DNA of 64,000 nt from G965216695 sp965216695 (GTDB lineage Bacteria > Pseudomonadota > Gammaproteobacteria > Pseudomonadales > Azotimanducaceae): contig OZ244212.1 in assembly GCA_965216695.1 (NCBI GenBank), forward strand, positions 4,712,001 to 4,776,000. The letters run 5' to 3'. Positions 51,583 to 60,332 of the stretch are shown in pieces. Below the pieces are notes generated by a model that worked only from the letters and a program-made list of their open reading frames with translations, did not search any database and was not told the DNA's origin. Every line of letters starts with the position of its first letter. Within the stretch, counting starts at the first letter, position 1. Position numbers and translations under genes: made by a program.

Positions 51583-52472
51583 ATGCGACACAGACGCCGG
51601 TTTTGAAGTTCGTGGACGTAGGCGGCGTCCGCTTGGCGTACTTCGAACGCGGTGCGCCGCGCGACGACATGCCGACACTATTCCTGGTACATGCAACGGG
51701 CTTTCACGGCCGGGTATGGGATCAGATCATCGATCGGTTGCCGGGTGTGCATAGCATTGCGCTGGAGCAACGAGGCCATGGTCGAAGCGACAATGTCGCG
51801 GTCGAACACTGGCGCACGTTCGGGGAAGATCAGGCCTCGGTGGTTCGCATGCTCGGCTTGGCCGATGCCATCGGGATCGGCCACTCGATGGGCGCGCACG
51901 GGCTGATCGAATGTGCGGCCGCGAGCGGTGCGTTCGATCGACTGTTGCTGCTGGATCCCACGGTGTCGGCGCCGGAGCAGTACACGGAGGAGAACGCCCG
52001 GGTCCTCGGCAGTGCACTGCACGGAGCGTCCCGGCGGCGCAACCGGTTCAGTTCGGCCGAGGATTTTCGCGCGCGGATCGAACGCAAGAGCGCCTTTCCG
52101 CGTTTCCACTCGAAAATCCTGATGGACTACTGCACGCATGGTATAGAGCCGGACGGCGACGGCGCTTACCGGCTGCTGTGCCGGCCCGAAATCGAAGCGC
52201 GCGTCTATATGACCGCCCGGTCGAACGGCGGCGTCTATGACAGTGTACGAGGCCTCGATATACCGGTCACGGTGGTACGGGCGCAGGCGCCGACTAAGGA
52301 CGAGGCGGGTTTTTCCGCATCACCAACGTGGCCGAACCTGAGTAGCGCCTTTCCTCGCGGTCGCGATATTCACCTGCACGATTGCACCCACTTCATTCCG
52401 ATGGAACGACCGGATTTCGTTGTAGAACAGATCCGCGAAGCGATCGCTGCGTGGCAACAGGCGCGCGATTGA
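51579..52472 (+). CDS. Alpha/beta hydrolase
   Basis: 297 aa. LFLVHATGFHGRVWDQII near residue 33, the nucleophile elbow GIGHSMGAHG near 110 (G-x-S-x-G), and His in HDCTHFIPMERPD near the C-terminus form a typical alpha/beta hydrolase; the acid residue is less obvious. It overlaps the SCP2-hydrolase gene by 4 bp, so two hydrolases are made together. Substrate unknown. Confidence 0.9.
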   Translation: MNATQTPVLKFVDVGGVRLAYFERGAPRDDMPTLFLVHATGFHGRVWDQIIDRLPGVHSIALEQRGHGRSDNVAVEHWRTFGEDQASVVRMLGLADAIGIGHSMGAHGLIECAAASGAFDRLLLLDPTVSAPEQYTEENARVLGSALHGASRRRNRFSSAEDFRARIERKSAFPRFHSKILMDYCTHGIEPDGDGAYRLLCRPEIEARVYMTARSNGGVYDSVRGLDIPVTVVRAQAPTKDEAGFSASPTWPNLSSAFPRGRDIHLHDCTHFIPMERPDFVVEQIREAIAAWQQARD

Positions 52473-52507
52473 CGCCGGGTGCTGCGGCGTCCATGGACCG
52501 CCGGCGC

Positions 52508-53830
52508 TTAGCGAGCGCCGTGGCGCGGATCGGGTACGAACCGCAGCGTCAGTACCGAACCCAGTGCCAAAAAAACGATTGAAACGGCAAACACCGCTTC
52601 GTGGCCGTAGAACGCGGCAATCAACCCGCCGGCGAGCGGCCCCAGCGCGCCTGCAACTTCTGCGGCTGTGGTCGCAATCGCGATTCTAACGGGCAGATCG
52701 TCCCGGCTGCCGAACTCGAGCGTCAGGTTCATCGACGAACTCTGGAAACCCTGCACGGCGGCGCCGATGCACGCAAAGATAGCACTTACCGCGAACAGGT
52801 CCCGGGCTGCAAAAAGGCCGCAGGTTGCGGCGATCCATAGCAGTGTGCTCGCAACAAACACCAGGCGGAATCCGGCGCGGTCGGCCAGGGCCCCCCACAG
52901 CAGGTTTGATGAAGTAGCCGCGAGCGTGAAAGCCACGGTGACCGTGGCCAGCGTCGAACCGCTCAGACCCAGGCCGGTGCCGGCGTAAAGAATGTAGAAG
53001 GGCAGCGCCATGCGGCCCGTAGTGGCGAGTCCGCGCGCCAGCACAAACCCCGCGTAAGCCGAATCTTCGCGCAACAGTTGGGGGACATCCGCAAGACGTT
53101 GCCACAGCGGGGTACGCCGCCGTACGCTCGGCGGTTGCGGTTCCCGAATGATCAGCAGGCACATCAGACCGCACATCGTCAGAACGAACGCGAGCACAAA
53201 CGTATAGGAGTAGCCGTGCGCATCCGGCACGTCGCCCAGAAGAAGACTGCCGCTGACTGCGGCGACGCCGGCGGACGTAATCCCCGCCAGAAAATTTCGC
53301 AATCCTGTCAGGCGGCCTCGGCTTCGAACCGGGATCACTTTGGACATCAGGAATCCGAACGTCACCTGTTGCGCGCCGGAGCACAGGCCGAATGCGAGCA
53401 ACCCGCACAACACCAACACGAGCGCGGTGTCCGGTTCGAACAGAAGGCCGGCCAGGGCGATTGCGAGGACGCTGAGGCGCATCAGCAGGCCGGTCACGAA
53501 GGATACGGGCAGGACGCGGCGGCGGTGTTCGATCAACGAGGCGCCGAACAACGGTGTCACCATGTTTCCGAATGCCTGAAGCGAAGTACCGAGGCCGACC
53601 ACGAAGCTCGAGCCGCCCGACAGCAGCATCAGATACGCAGGCAGAAAGGTCGGCGCGTTCAGCAGCCGGAAACCGGTCTGACCCAGCAACCCGTGGGTCA
53701 GATGCGCCAGGTAGTTTCGCGTCAGGTGGCGGCGCACGAACAAGTCGTAGCGGCGTTCCGCGTGGCGTGCGGTCATCGAATCGGCCGAAACGCCGGAAGG
53801 GTTGTCGTGCGTGTCTACGTGGGCAGGCAT
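52508..53830 (-). CDS. MFS transporter
   Basis: About 440 aa from ATG 53830 (GTG 53881 and ATG 53776 are alternatives; none has a convincing Shine-Dalgarno). It contains some 12 hydrophobic helices in two halves joined by a polar loop (REPQPPSVRRRTPLWQRLADV). The second half has LWGALADRAGFRLVFV, a variant of the MFS signature loop. No substrate-specific motif is recognised. It is convergent with the alpha/beta hydrolase (35-bp gap) and divergent from the SDR at 53988, and may import or export compounds of the neighbouring operons. Confidence 0.88.
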   Translation of the reverse strand: MPAHVDTHDNPSGVSADSMTARHAERRYDLFVRRHLTRNYLAHLTHGLLGQTGFRLLNAPTFLPAYLMLLSGGSSFVVGLGTSLQAFGNMVTPLFGASLIEHRRRVLPVSFVTGLLMRLSVLAIALAGLLFEPDTALVLVLCGLLAFGLCSGAQQVTFGFLMSKVIPVRSRGRLTGLRNFLAGITSAGVAAVSGSLLLGDVPDAHGYSYTFVLAFVLTMCGLMCLLIIREPQPPSVRRRTPLWQRLADVPQLLREDSAYAGFVLARGLATTGRMALPFYILYAGTGLGLSGSTLATVTVAFTLAATSSNLLWGALADRAGFRLVFVASTLLWIAATCGLFAARDLFAVSAIFACIGAAVQGFQSSSMNLTLEFGSRDDLPVRIAIATTAAEVAGALGPLAGGLIAAFYGHEAVFAVSIVFLALGSVLTLRFVPDPRHGAR

Positions 53831-53987
53831 CCGGCACGAGTTTAGCAAGTCGCGCACGTTGACCGGTTGCTTGGCGGTCACTTCCGGGTACGCTGTGTCG
53901 GAGAGTCAGGAGTGTTGGAGGTGCTTGGATGGAAAACAGACAGGATTGCGCGTTCGGCGCATCAGCGGTTGCGTTGTGGGATCGGTC

Positions 53988-54866
53988 ATGAACTTGGATC
54001 ACGCGGTGGTGGCGATTACCGGCGGTGCGAGCGGGATCGGGTTCGGTATGGCGCAGGCTTTCGGGGCCCGCGGCGCCAGGCTCGTTTTGCTCGATGTGGA
54101 AGCACCCGCGCTCGCAGATGCGCGGGAGCGGCTGCTCGCGCAGGGGTGTACGGTGGAGACGTTGCAGATCGACGTGTCGGACCGTGATGCGGTAGCGCGC
54201 TGCGCGCAAGATGCGGTGGCGGTGTTTGGTCACGTCAACGTACTCTGCAATAACGCGGGGGTGAACGCCGCGGGTCCTGTGGATACGCTGTCGCACGCGG
54301 ACTGGGACTGGGTCCTCGGCGTGAACCTGCATGGCGTCATCAACTGCACGCTCGCCTTTCTGGCAGAGCTCAAGCGGCACGGTCGACAGGCGCACATCAT
54401 CAACACCGCGTCGACAGGTGGGCTGATCGGAATGCGCAATCTCGCGCCTTACAACACCAGCAAGTTCGCTGTTGTGGGTTTTTCGGAAGCGTTGCGCGCA
54501 GACCTCGAAGAGTCCGGCGTGGGTGTATCGGTGCTTTGCCCGGGCGTGGTGCGCACGAACCTACCCGATAGCGCGCGTAACAGGCCGGACGCGACGCCAG
54601 CCGCCAATGAATCGGATGCGACATCGGAATCGGCTACCGGCGCCGCTGAATCACCGCTCGTTGTGATGGAGGCTGGAGAGGTTGGCGAGGTGGTGGTGGA
54701 AAGCGTTCTGCGTGGTGACTTCTACATCTGTACGCACCCGGAGTTCGTCGAAGCGGTACGCAACCGGCACTCAGCGCTTGAGCGGTCGTTCGGCCCCGCG
54801 CCCGACACTGCCGCGGCGCATGCCGTATTTTCGCTGGTGCGCCCATTCTCCAACACGGAGCACTGA
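53988..54866 (+). CDS. SDR family oxidoreductase
   Basis: 292 aa from ATG 53988. TGGASGIGFGMAQAFG near residue 13, NNAGVNAAG near 87, Ser in INTASTGGLIG near 140 and YNTSK near 155 are the classical catalytic set. The C-terminal ~60 aa, after a Ser/Ala/Asp-rich linker, resembles the extra C-terminal segment of SDRs in steroid and cyclic-ketone pathways. The longer open frame to 53802 is antisense to the MFS gene. Converges on the next SDR with a 14-bp gap. Confidence 0.92.
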   Translation: MNLDHAVVAITGGASGIGFGMAQAFGARGARLVLLDVEAPALADARERLLAQGCTVETLQIDVSDRDAVARCAQDAVAVFGHVNVLCNNAGVNAAGPVDTLSHADWDWVLGVNLHGVINCTLAFLAELKRHGRQAHIINTASTGGLIGMRNLAPYNTSKFAVVGFSEALRADLEESGVGVSVLCPGVVRTNLPDSARNRPDATPAANESDATSESATGAAESPLVVMEAGEVGEVVVESVLRGDFYICTHPEFVEAVRNRHSALERSFGPAPDTAAAHAVFSLVRPFSNTEH

Positions 54867-54880
54867 CGCGATCGGAGGCG

Positions 54881-55681
54881 CTACAACGTCAACCAACCGC
54901 CATCGCACGGCACGTAAGCGCCGGTGACGAACGAAGACATATCGGATGCGAGAAACAGCGCGACCTTACCCTGTTCCAGCGGGTCCGCCCAGCGACCCGC
55001 CGGCAGCCGTGCAATCCGGTCTGCGACGGAATCCGCCAGCGGCTGGCCGGTCGGGGGAGGTGGGTTGCCCGTTACCGCTGGCGCCGGTCCGGGTTGAACC
55101 CAGGTGGGTCCCGGCGCGAGCGCGTTCACGTTGATTCCGTGTGGGGCGAGTTCGAGCGCCAAGGCCCGGGTCATTTGCGCGACTGCGGCTTTGGAGCCGT
55201 CGTAGGTGACGCCCACCCCCGGGGTCACCGCCTGGGTCGACGAAATGTTGATGATGCGCCCGCCGCGTCCGGCGTCTTTCATCAGGCGTGCTGCGGCGCG
55301 GCAGCAGTAGAAAACGCCGTCCACGTTTACGGACCAGAGTTTGCGCCACATCTCGTCGGTGATGTCCTCGACCGGCCCGCCGTACGCAATGTAAAGACCA
55401 GCGTTGTTGACGAGGATGTCCAGCGATCCCAGATCGTCAGCGGTGCGTTGCATGGCGGCGTCGACCGCGTTGCGGTCGGCGACGTCGAGCAGCATGGCAC
55501 GACCGTCGATTTCCGATGCGGTGACCTCCGCACCGGACAGATCGACGTCGCTGACCATGACCTGCGCGCCGGCCGCAGCGAGCGCACGGCAGATCCCGCG
55601 ACCGATGCCCTTGGCACCGCCGGTTACATGCGCAACTTTGCCGGACAGATCAATCCAGCTTCCGGGGTCGGGAGTGGTCAT
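54881..55681 (-). CDS. SDR family oxidoreductase
   Basis: 266 aa from ATG 55681, overlapping the selenoprotein stop by 4 bp. TGGAKGIGRGICRAL near residue 19, NNAGLYIAYGG near 88, Ser in INISSTQAVTPG near 140 and YDGSK near 156 are intact. A ~20-residue Pro-rich insert (PAPAVTGNPPPPTGQP) lies in the substrate loop near residue 205, which is unusual. It is the last gene of the four-gene FAH/phosphotransferase/GrdB-like operon and likely acts on the same substrate. Confidence 0.93.
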   Translation of the reverse strand: MTTPDPGSWIDLSGKVAHVTGGAKGIGRGICRALAAAGAQVMVSDVDLSGAEVTASEIDGRAMLLDVADRNAVDAAMQRTADDLGSLDILVNNAGLYIAYGGPVEDITDEMWRKLWSVNVDGVFYCCRAAARLMKDAGRGGRIINISSTQAVTPGVGVTYDGSKAAVAQMTRALALELAPHGINVNALAPGPTWVQPGPAPAVTGNPPPPTGQPLADSVADRIARLPAGRWADPLEQGKVALFLASDMSSFVTGAYVPCDGGWLTL

Positions 55682-56481
55682 TCGCCTTTCACCATCGCGG
55701 CGGCCGCGCCGGGGTCGAAGGCAAAGTCCCGCGGCCACGAATCGGCATAGTCCAGCAGTGAGCCGCCTACCGTCGCGGTTTGTGCGAGTTCGAGCGCCGC
55801 GCGCAGAATGCGTTGCTGTTGTTCTCGGTCAAACGGCGCGCCGAAGTTGTTGCCCATCGGGTGGTTGACGAACAGCGCGCGCGGCGGTTTCACGAGCGCG
55901 GTCAGGTCCCTTCCGGTAGCGATGTAAACGGTGGGTATGCCCGAGGCCTCCACGACACGACAGACCAGACCCACGGTCTGGTGATCGAGCGGTCAGGACG
56001 GGGCTGCAACCAGCAGGTCGACCTCGTCGTCACGCAGCATTTGCGCAAACGCCGGTGCTGATTCCTGGATCACCTTGCTGCGGTTGTAGATGCGACCCAT
56101 GAAACCGCTCCACAGACGGGGCGCCACGGCCCCAATGGTGCCGTCGCCGGCCAGCTCACGCAGCCGGTCCAGCGGGAAGACGCAGTTGATGTCGGCATCC
56201 GCGTCCCGATGGTCGTAGTAGCTGTCGTGAATCTGGAAATCACCGGCGTCGGCGTTGGGGTCGATTGCGTCCAGCCGGTGGTCATTGCGGGCAAAGGCAT
56301 CGAATGGAAGTGCACAGCTGCGAGAAACGCCGCCAGACGTAAGCAGGCTGACGGTACAGGCCTGCAGCGGCTTACCGAGGCGCGTCAGCGGTGCGCCGTC
56401 GTTCTCGGTCCATCGATAGGGCGGATGACCCTGGGCGCGGTAGAAGTCGTTCAGCGTGTTCACATAACGAATGGGCTTCAA
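55678..56481 (-). CDS. GrdB-like selenoprotein with in-frame UGA (Sec163)
   Basis: 267 aa including selenocysteine, start TTG 56481 (GGAG 7 nt upstream; TTGA overlap with the phosphotransferase stop). The protein belongs to the glycine/sarcosine/betaine reductase selenoprotein B (GrdB/PrdB) family: IRYVNTLNDFYRAQGHPPYRW at the N-terminus, SLLTSGG near 46, INCVFPLDRLRELAGDGTIG near 98. Codon 163 is TGA (55995-55993). The same frame continues for 104 codons with family text on both sides (VDLLVAAPS, then PLDHQTVGLVCRVVEASGIPT and NHPMGNNFGAPFD), matching the PxCPxCHQSVGL region of relatives as I recall it. A SECIS-like hairpin follows. Ordinary calling splits it into a truncated N-terminal gene ending at 55993 and a 98-aa gene at 55678-55974. 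Proteobacterial members have no established reaction; reductive cleavage or thiol/selenol redox is inferred. Confidence 0.85.
55964..55995 (-). promoter_or_regulatory. UGA codon and bacterial SECIS-like hairpin
   Basis: On the minus strand the TGA (55995-55993) is followed after 10 nt by ACCAGACC-GTG-GGTCTGGT (55982-55964), a perfect 8-bp stem with a 3-nt loop beginning with G. The loop begins 18 nt after the UGA. Known bacterial SECIS elements lie immediately 3' of the UGA, with the apical loop about 16-37 nt away and a G at the start of the loop, so position and shape fit. Confidence 0.75.
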
Positions 56482-57584
56482 TGTGTTTCTCCGATTGTGT
56501 GCAGCAGCGACTCCAGATGCAGATCGTCGGTGGCTGCCACCTGCCGAGCGACCATCTGCGACATCCAGGTGAACGCACGTTGGTTGCTCGCGTCCAGCGT
56601 TCCGGCAACCACGGCGACGTAGGTCCAATCGTAGAGTTGAGCCAGCACGTAGTGGTCCCAGGCCTGGTCATGGAGGTAGTCGACGCCCAGCGTGGCGAGG
56701 GCGTTGCAGTAGCGCTCGATCAGCGCTGCCTCGTGCGCGCGCCGAACCTCCGTTTGTGTGCTCTGCCCCAACAGAAGGGCTATGTCGAACATCGCGCGTC
56801 CGAGCAACGGACCCTGCCAATCGATGATCGAAACGGGGTGGTGGTTCGGTGCAACGCCGTACAGCAGGTTCTCCATTCGGAAGTCGCCGTGCAGCAGCGT
56901 GATCGGCGGCTGATCCATCAGTTCCTGCAATCGTGGAATGGCGCGCAGAAAAGGATCACGCAGTGCACGAATGTGGTCGGGTACGTAGTCGGTAAAAATG
57001 TGAACCATGTTGTCCCAGCCCGTCTGAGCCAGGTTGTACATGTTTTCCGCGTGGTAGCTGTTGGCGAAGTGCGGAATCCAGGCGATGTCGCCGACGTGAT
57101 TCCAGAACGGGGCGTGCAGCTTCGCGAGTTCATCAACCGCAAGCTGGGTCTCCTCCAGGGTCGCTCCCACGATCTGATCGCCCACCCGATAGTCGTCCAG
57201 ATCCTCCATCAGAATTACAAAGTTGTCGCCGTCAAGCTGGGACAGGTAGCACGTGGGGGTCTGCGCTGTGGTCCGCGGATCGAGTTCGGAAAAGTAGCGC
57301 GTCTCCCGCTCGTACAGGTTGTAGCTCATTGCAACGCCACGATTGGTCGGGTTCTGCGATGGGTACTTTGCCATCAGCGTTCGTGGCAGTGCGTCGTTCG
57401 CCTCATCGTACGTCAGGGTTACTCTCGAAAGTTCGCTCATCATGCCGACGCCTTCGCCCACCTGTGAGCGTACGGCATCGGTTATGCGCACGTTGTGTGG
57501 GAGCACTTGCGCGTCGCGGAGGACGCCGGTCAGCCATTCAGGGGTGAGACCCTGCGGAAAACTGGGAAGCGTTGCATCGGCCAC
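56478..57584 (-). CDS. Phosphotransferase family protein (APH/EcKinase-like)
   Basis: 368 aa, start GTG 57584 with AGAGGA upstream. The kinase-like fold is shown by FVILMEDLDDYRVGDQ near residue 118, the catalytic-loop LLHGDFRMENLLYG near 220 (Asp and Asn) and the metal-binding SIIDWQGPLLGRAMFD near 240. The long N-terminus and GDxxxxN-type loop resemble ecdysteroid 22-kinase/DUF1679 and aminoglycoside phosphotransferase relatives that occur in bacterial steroid-type catabolic operons. It phosphorylates a small hydroxylated molecule of unknown identity. Its stop overlaps the selenoprotein TTG start (TTGA), and it lies 15 bp after the FAH gene. Confidence 0.92.
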   Translation of the reverse strand: MADATLPSFPQGLTPEWLTGVLRDAQVLPHNVRITDAVRSQVGEGVGMMSELSRVTLTYDEANDALPRTLMAKYPSQNPTNRGVAMSYNLYERETRYFSELDPRTTAQTPTCYLSQLDGDNFVILMEDLDDYRVGDQIVGATLEETQLAVDELAKLHAPFWNHVGDIAWIPHFANSYHAENMYNLAQTGWDNMVHIFTDYVPDHIRALRDPFLRAIPRLQELMDQPPITLLHGDFRMENLLYGVAPNHHPVSIIDWQGPLLGRAMFDIALLLGQSTQTEVRRAHEAALIERYCNALATLGVDYLHDQAWDHYVLAQLYDWTYVAVVAGTLDASNQRAFTWMSQMVARQVAATDDLHLESLLHTIGETH

Positions 57585-57599
57585 TGTGGAATCCTCTGG

Positions 57600-58469
57600 T
57601 TAGCTGCCTGGCGAGTTCGGTTCTTTGATCACCGGATTGTCTATGGCGCCGATGCCTTCGATCTCGACACGAACGCGATCACACGGTGTGAGCCAGACCG
57701 GAGGTTTAGCGGCCGCGCCGACGCCGCTGGGCGTCCCGGTTACGATCACGTCCCCAGGCTCGAGCGTCATGGCGGTGGTAAGAAACGCGATCAACTCGGC
57801 ACAGTCGAAGATCAGATCGTCGGTGGGCGAGTCCTGGCGGACTTCGTCATTCACGATAGTGCGCAATCGGGCGGCGTTCGGGTCGAATGCGTCGGCCGTG
57901 ACAATCGCCGGACCAAGTGGGCAGTGCGTGTCCCACGATTTTCCCATCGTGAATTGCGGGGGTGTGCCACGCATCTGCCAGGCTCGTACACTTACGTCGT
58001 TGGCGACGCAGTAGCCGGCAATGACGTTTGGTGCATCGGCTTTCGATACCCGGCGGCATCGGCGGCCTATCACGATCGCCAGTTCCCCTTCGTAATCCAG
58101 CGTGCGCGACTCTTCGGACCAGTGAATCGGGTCATACGGCCCGGTTACAGATGTAATCTGTTTGGTGAATACCAGCGGAACGTCCGGCAGTTCCATGCCG
58201 CTTTCTTCGGCGTGAGCGCGGTAGTTCAAGCCGATCGCGAGGACCTTGCGGGGACGCACCGGTGCGAGCAGGCGTGCGTGTTCCAGCGGAATCTTATCGG
58301 CGCTGCCCAACACCGACCTGACACGGTCGAGCGCCGGTGCGCCGGCGTCGAGCAACCCGCGCATGTCGATCGGTAACTCCGGGGCAACAGAAAGCAGATC
58401 TGCAATGCCGTCGTCCGTGAGCACACCAATGCGCGTCTTCAGGTCGTGATGAAAGGTTACGAGCTTCAT
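57600..58469 (-). CDS. Fumarylacetoacetate hydrolase (FAH) family protein
   Basis: 289 aa. VLAIGLNYRAHAEESGMELP near residue 78, the metal ligands in LDYEGELAIVIGRRCRRV near 125 (Glu) and YCVANDVSVRAWQMRGTP near 150, and DVIVTGTPSGVGAA near 243 define the FAH superfamily. Members hydrolyse or decarboxylate beta-diketo acids at the end of aromatic meta-cleavage routes. It is first in the operon FAH-phosphotransferase-GrdB-like-SDR and is preceded by three direct repeats. Confidence 0.95.
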   Translation of the reverse strand: MKLVTFHHDLKTRIGVLTDDGIADLLSVAPELPIDMRGLLDAGAPALDRVRSVLGSADKIPLEHARLLAPVRPRKVLAIGLNYRAHAEESGMELPDVPLVFTKQITSVTGPYDPIHWSEESRTLDYEGELAIVIGRRCRRVSKADAPNVIAGYCVANDVSVRAWQMRGTPPQFTMGKSWDTHCPLGPAIVTADAFDPNAARLRTIVNDEVRQDSPTDDLIFDCAELIAFLTTAMTLEPGDVIVTGTPSGVGAAAKPPVWLTPCDRVRVEIEGIGAIDNPVIKEPNSPGS

Positions 58470-58490
58470 GTCACTTTTCTATCTTTCTTT

Positions 58491-58536
58491 CGCTTTAATC
58501 TCGTTTTCGTTTTAATCTCGCATCGTTCTAGTCTCG
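58491..58536. repeat. Three direct repeats upstream of the FAH operon
   Basis: CGCTTTAATCTCG (58491-58503), CGTTTTAATCTCG (58508-58520) and CGTTCTAGTCTCG (58524-58536) recur with 17- and 16-bp periods. They are 22-67 bp upstream of the FAH start, within the 136-bp gap that must hold the operon's promoter. The third copy is the most diverged. An iteron-like array of regulator sites is the likeliest reading. Confidence 0.75.
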
Positions 58537-58605
58537 GGTAGCTGATGCTGTACCGCTCAGTTTAGCGCGACTGGAGCGACCCTGGTGCAGCCTTCGTGGC
58601 CGTCG

Positions 58606-60279
58606 TCAGCCGGTCGCGCGGTGGGCGGCGTCCCGGCCCGCCAGGAAGCCGAACACCATGCCTGGTGCCAGGGTGCCGCCGGCGCCGCCGTACGTCATAC
58701 CCATCGGCGAGCCCATCACGTTACCGGCCGCGTACAAGCCGTCGATTCGGTACCCGTCGATGTGCTGGACAGCCCCCAATGCGTCGGTCTGTGGGCCCCC
58801 TTTTGTGCCTAACGCACCGCTTTTCACTTCGATCGCGTAGTAGGGCGCACGATCGAGCGGGCCGAGCGTTGCTTCTGGTCTACCCTTCACAGTAGGGTCA
58901 CCCCACCAGTTATCGTGCGCGCTTTCGCCGCGGTGGAACTCCGGGTCGTGGCCCGCACGTGTATAGCCGTTCCAGCGGTCAATCGTGTCGGCCAGCGCCG
59001 ATGCGGGTACGCCGAGTTGTTGCGCGAGGTCATCGATCGACGCGGCGCGGGTGACCCAGTTGGGAACCGTCCCGCCGGGTGGAGTGCCGATGAAACCATA
59101 TCGGTCCAGATGTTCCTGGTCGAACACGTACCAGCACGGCAGGTTGCGATACGCGAATCGGGCGACGTCCTGTTCGTGGAAAGCGGCGCCGAACGCGTTG
59201 TAGTTTGCCGCCTCGTTGGTGAACCGTTTGCCTTCGCGATTGATCATGATTGACCGCGGGCGGGCGCGTTCGGATGCGAACAACAGTGCGGGGAGGCGCT
59301 CGTCGGGATCGTCGGTCGGTGACGGCACCGCGGGCATCCACCAGGCTTCCCGCATGTTGCCCAACGCGGCGCCGATCCGCATGCACATAACCAGTCCGTC
59401 GCCCTCGTTGGTCGGTACCGATACCGGGTGCGTCATCGGACCCCGCAGAAAGTTCCGGACCAGCTCTTGGTTCCATTCGAAGCCGCCGCACGCCAGCACC
59501 ACGCCACCGCGCGTGTACACGTCGCTCTCACCATCGCCGTCGTGCACGCGCACGCCCGACACCGCCGACCCGGACGTCAGCAGTCGGTCTGCGCGTGCGC
59601 CCCGGTGGATCGGAATGTCGCGTTCCAGGCACGCCTTGAACAGTCGGCCGATCAGCGCCTGACCGCAGCCGCGTTCATCGTGCCGGGCGCGGCGCGCGCG
59701 CTCTTCGTCGGAAACCTCCACAGGTACCGCGCGCCCGAGGTGAGATTCTTCCATCGTGATCGGCGCCGTCCCGTAGTTCTCGCCGGTGGTGACCCACGCT
59801 TTCTTGTCGCCCAGTTGATCAAACGAGAACAGCGGACACTCCAACGATCGCCCGCCCTTCGGCTTGCCGCCGGGGTGTTCCGGGTGATAGTCGGGAAACT
59901 CGGGCACCAGCTGAAACTGCACGGGCGTATTGGCTTCGAGCCACGCAACCATTTCCGGGCCGGTTTCGACGAAGGCGCGGGCGAGCGCGGGGTCGATCAG
60001 ATCGTGGGACAAAGACGTCAGGTAGGTCAGCGCCTCCTCGGTACTGTCGTCTATGCCCGCGTTGCGCATGTGCGGATTATTGGGAATCCAGATCATGCCA
60101 CCGGACCAGGCGCTCGTGCCGCCGATCTGTGTTCCCTTCTCGAATACTTCAACGGTAGCGCCGTGGCCGTGCGCCGAGAGCGCCGCGGTCAGGGCGGCGG
60201 CGCCGCTGCCGATGATTGCTACGTCCAGCTCACGAGTGTTGGCTGCCACGGAATCGCCCTCGTTGAATTCGTGCGGCAT
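58606..60279 (-). CDS. FAD-binding oxidoreductase, 3-ketosteroid delta1-dehydrogenase/fumarate reductase family
   Basis: About 557 aa from ATG 60279 (TTG 60288 also open). The FAD motif is VAIIGSGAAALTAALSAHGHG near residue 20, then GGTSAWSGGMIWIPNN near 55 and the C-terminal FAD segment GLYAAGNVMGSPMGMTYGGAGGTLAPGMVFG near 520. This layout is that of KstD, delta4-KstD and related flavoprotein dehydrogenases that introduce or reduce C=C bonds next to a ketone. The substrate cannot be fixed; steroid or other polycyclic ketones are possible. Transcribed divergently from the Rieske gene across 53 bp. Confidence 0.92.
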   Translation of the reverse strand: MPHEFNEGDSVAANTRELDVAIIGSGAAALTAALSAHGHGATVEVFEKGTQIGGTSAWSGGMIWIPNNPHMRNAGIDDSTEEALTYLTSLSHDLIDPALARAFVETGPEMVAWLEANTPVQFQLVPEFPDYHPEHPGGKPKGGRSLECPLFSFDQLGDKKAWVTTGENYGTAPITMEESHLGRAVPVEVSDEERARRARHDERGCGQALIGRLFKACLERDIPIHRGARADRLLTSGSAVSGVRVHDGDGESDVYTRGGVVLACGGFEWNQELVRNFLRGPMTHPVSVPTNEGDGLVMCMRIGAALGNMREAWWMPAVPSPTDDPDERLPALLFASERARPRSIMINREGKRFTNEAANYNAFGAAFHEQDVARFAYRNLPCWYVFDQEHLDRYGFIGTPPGGTVPNWVTRAASIDDLAQQLGVPASALADTIDRWNGYTRAGHDPEFHRGESAHDNWWGDPTVKGRPEATLGPLDRAPYYAIEVKSGALGTKGGPQTDALGAVQHIDGYRIDGLYAAGNVMGSPMGMTYGGAGGTLAPGMVFGFLAGRDAAHRATG

Positions 60280-60332
60280 TTTTGACAAATTCCGGGCGAC
60301 GTTTCAATCGGCGGTTACCGGGGTGGATTTGC

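Noticed and set aside
52686..54395. 569-aa minus-strand open frame
   Set aside because: It runs antisense or out of frame through the MFS gene and the SDR at 53988, is Arg/Pro-rich, and shows no domain; a high-GC shadow.
55678..55974. Separate 98-aa gene and separate truncated gene ending at 55993
   Set aside because: They are in one frame across a single TGA, with family similarity on both sides and a SECIS-like hairpin; treated as one selenoprotein gene.
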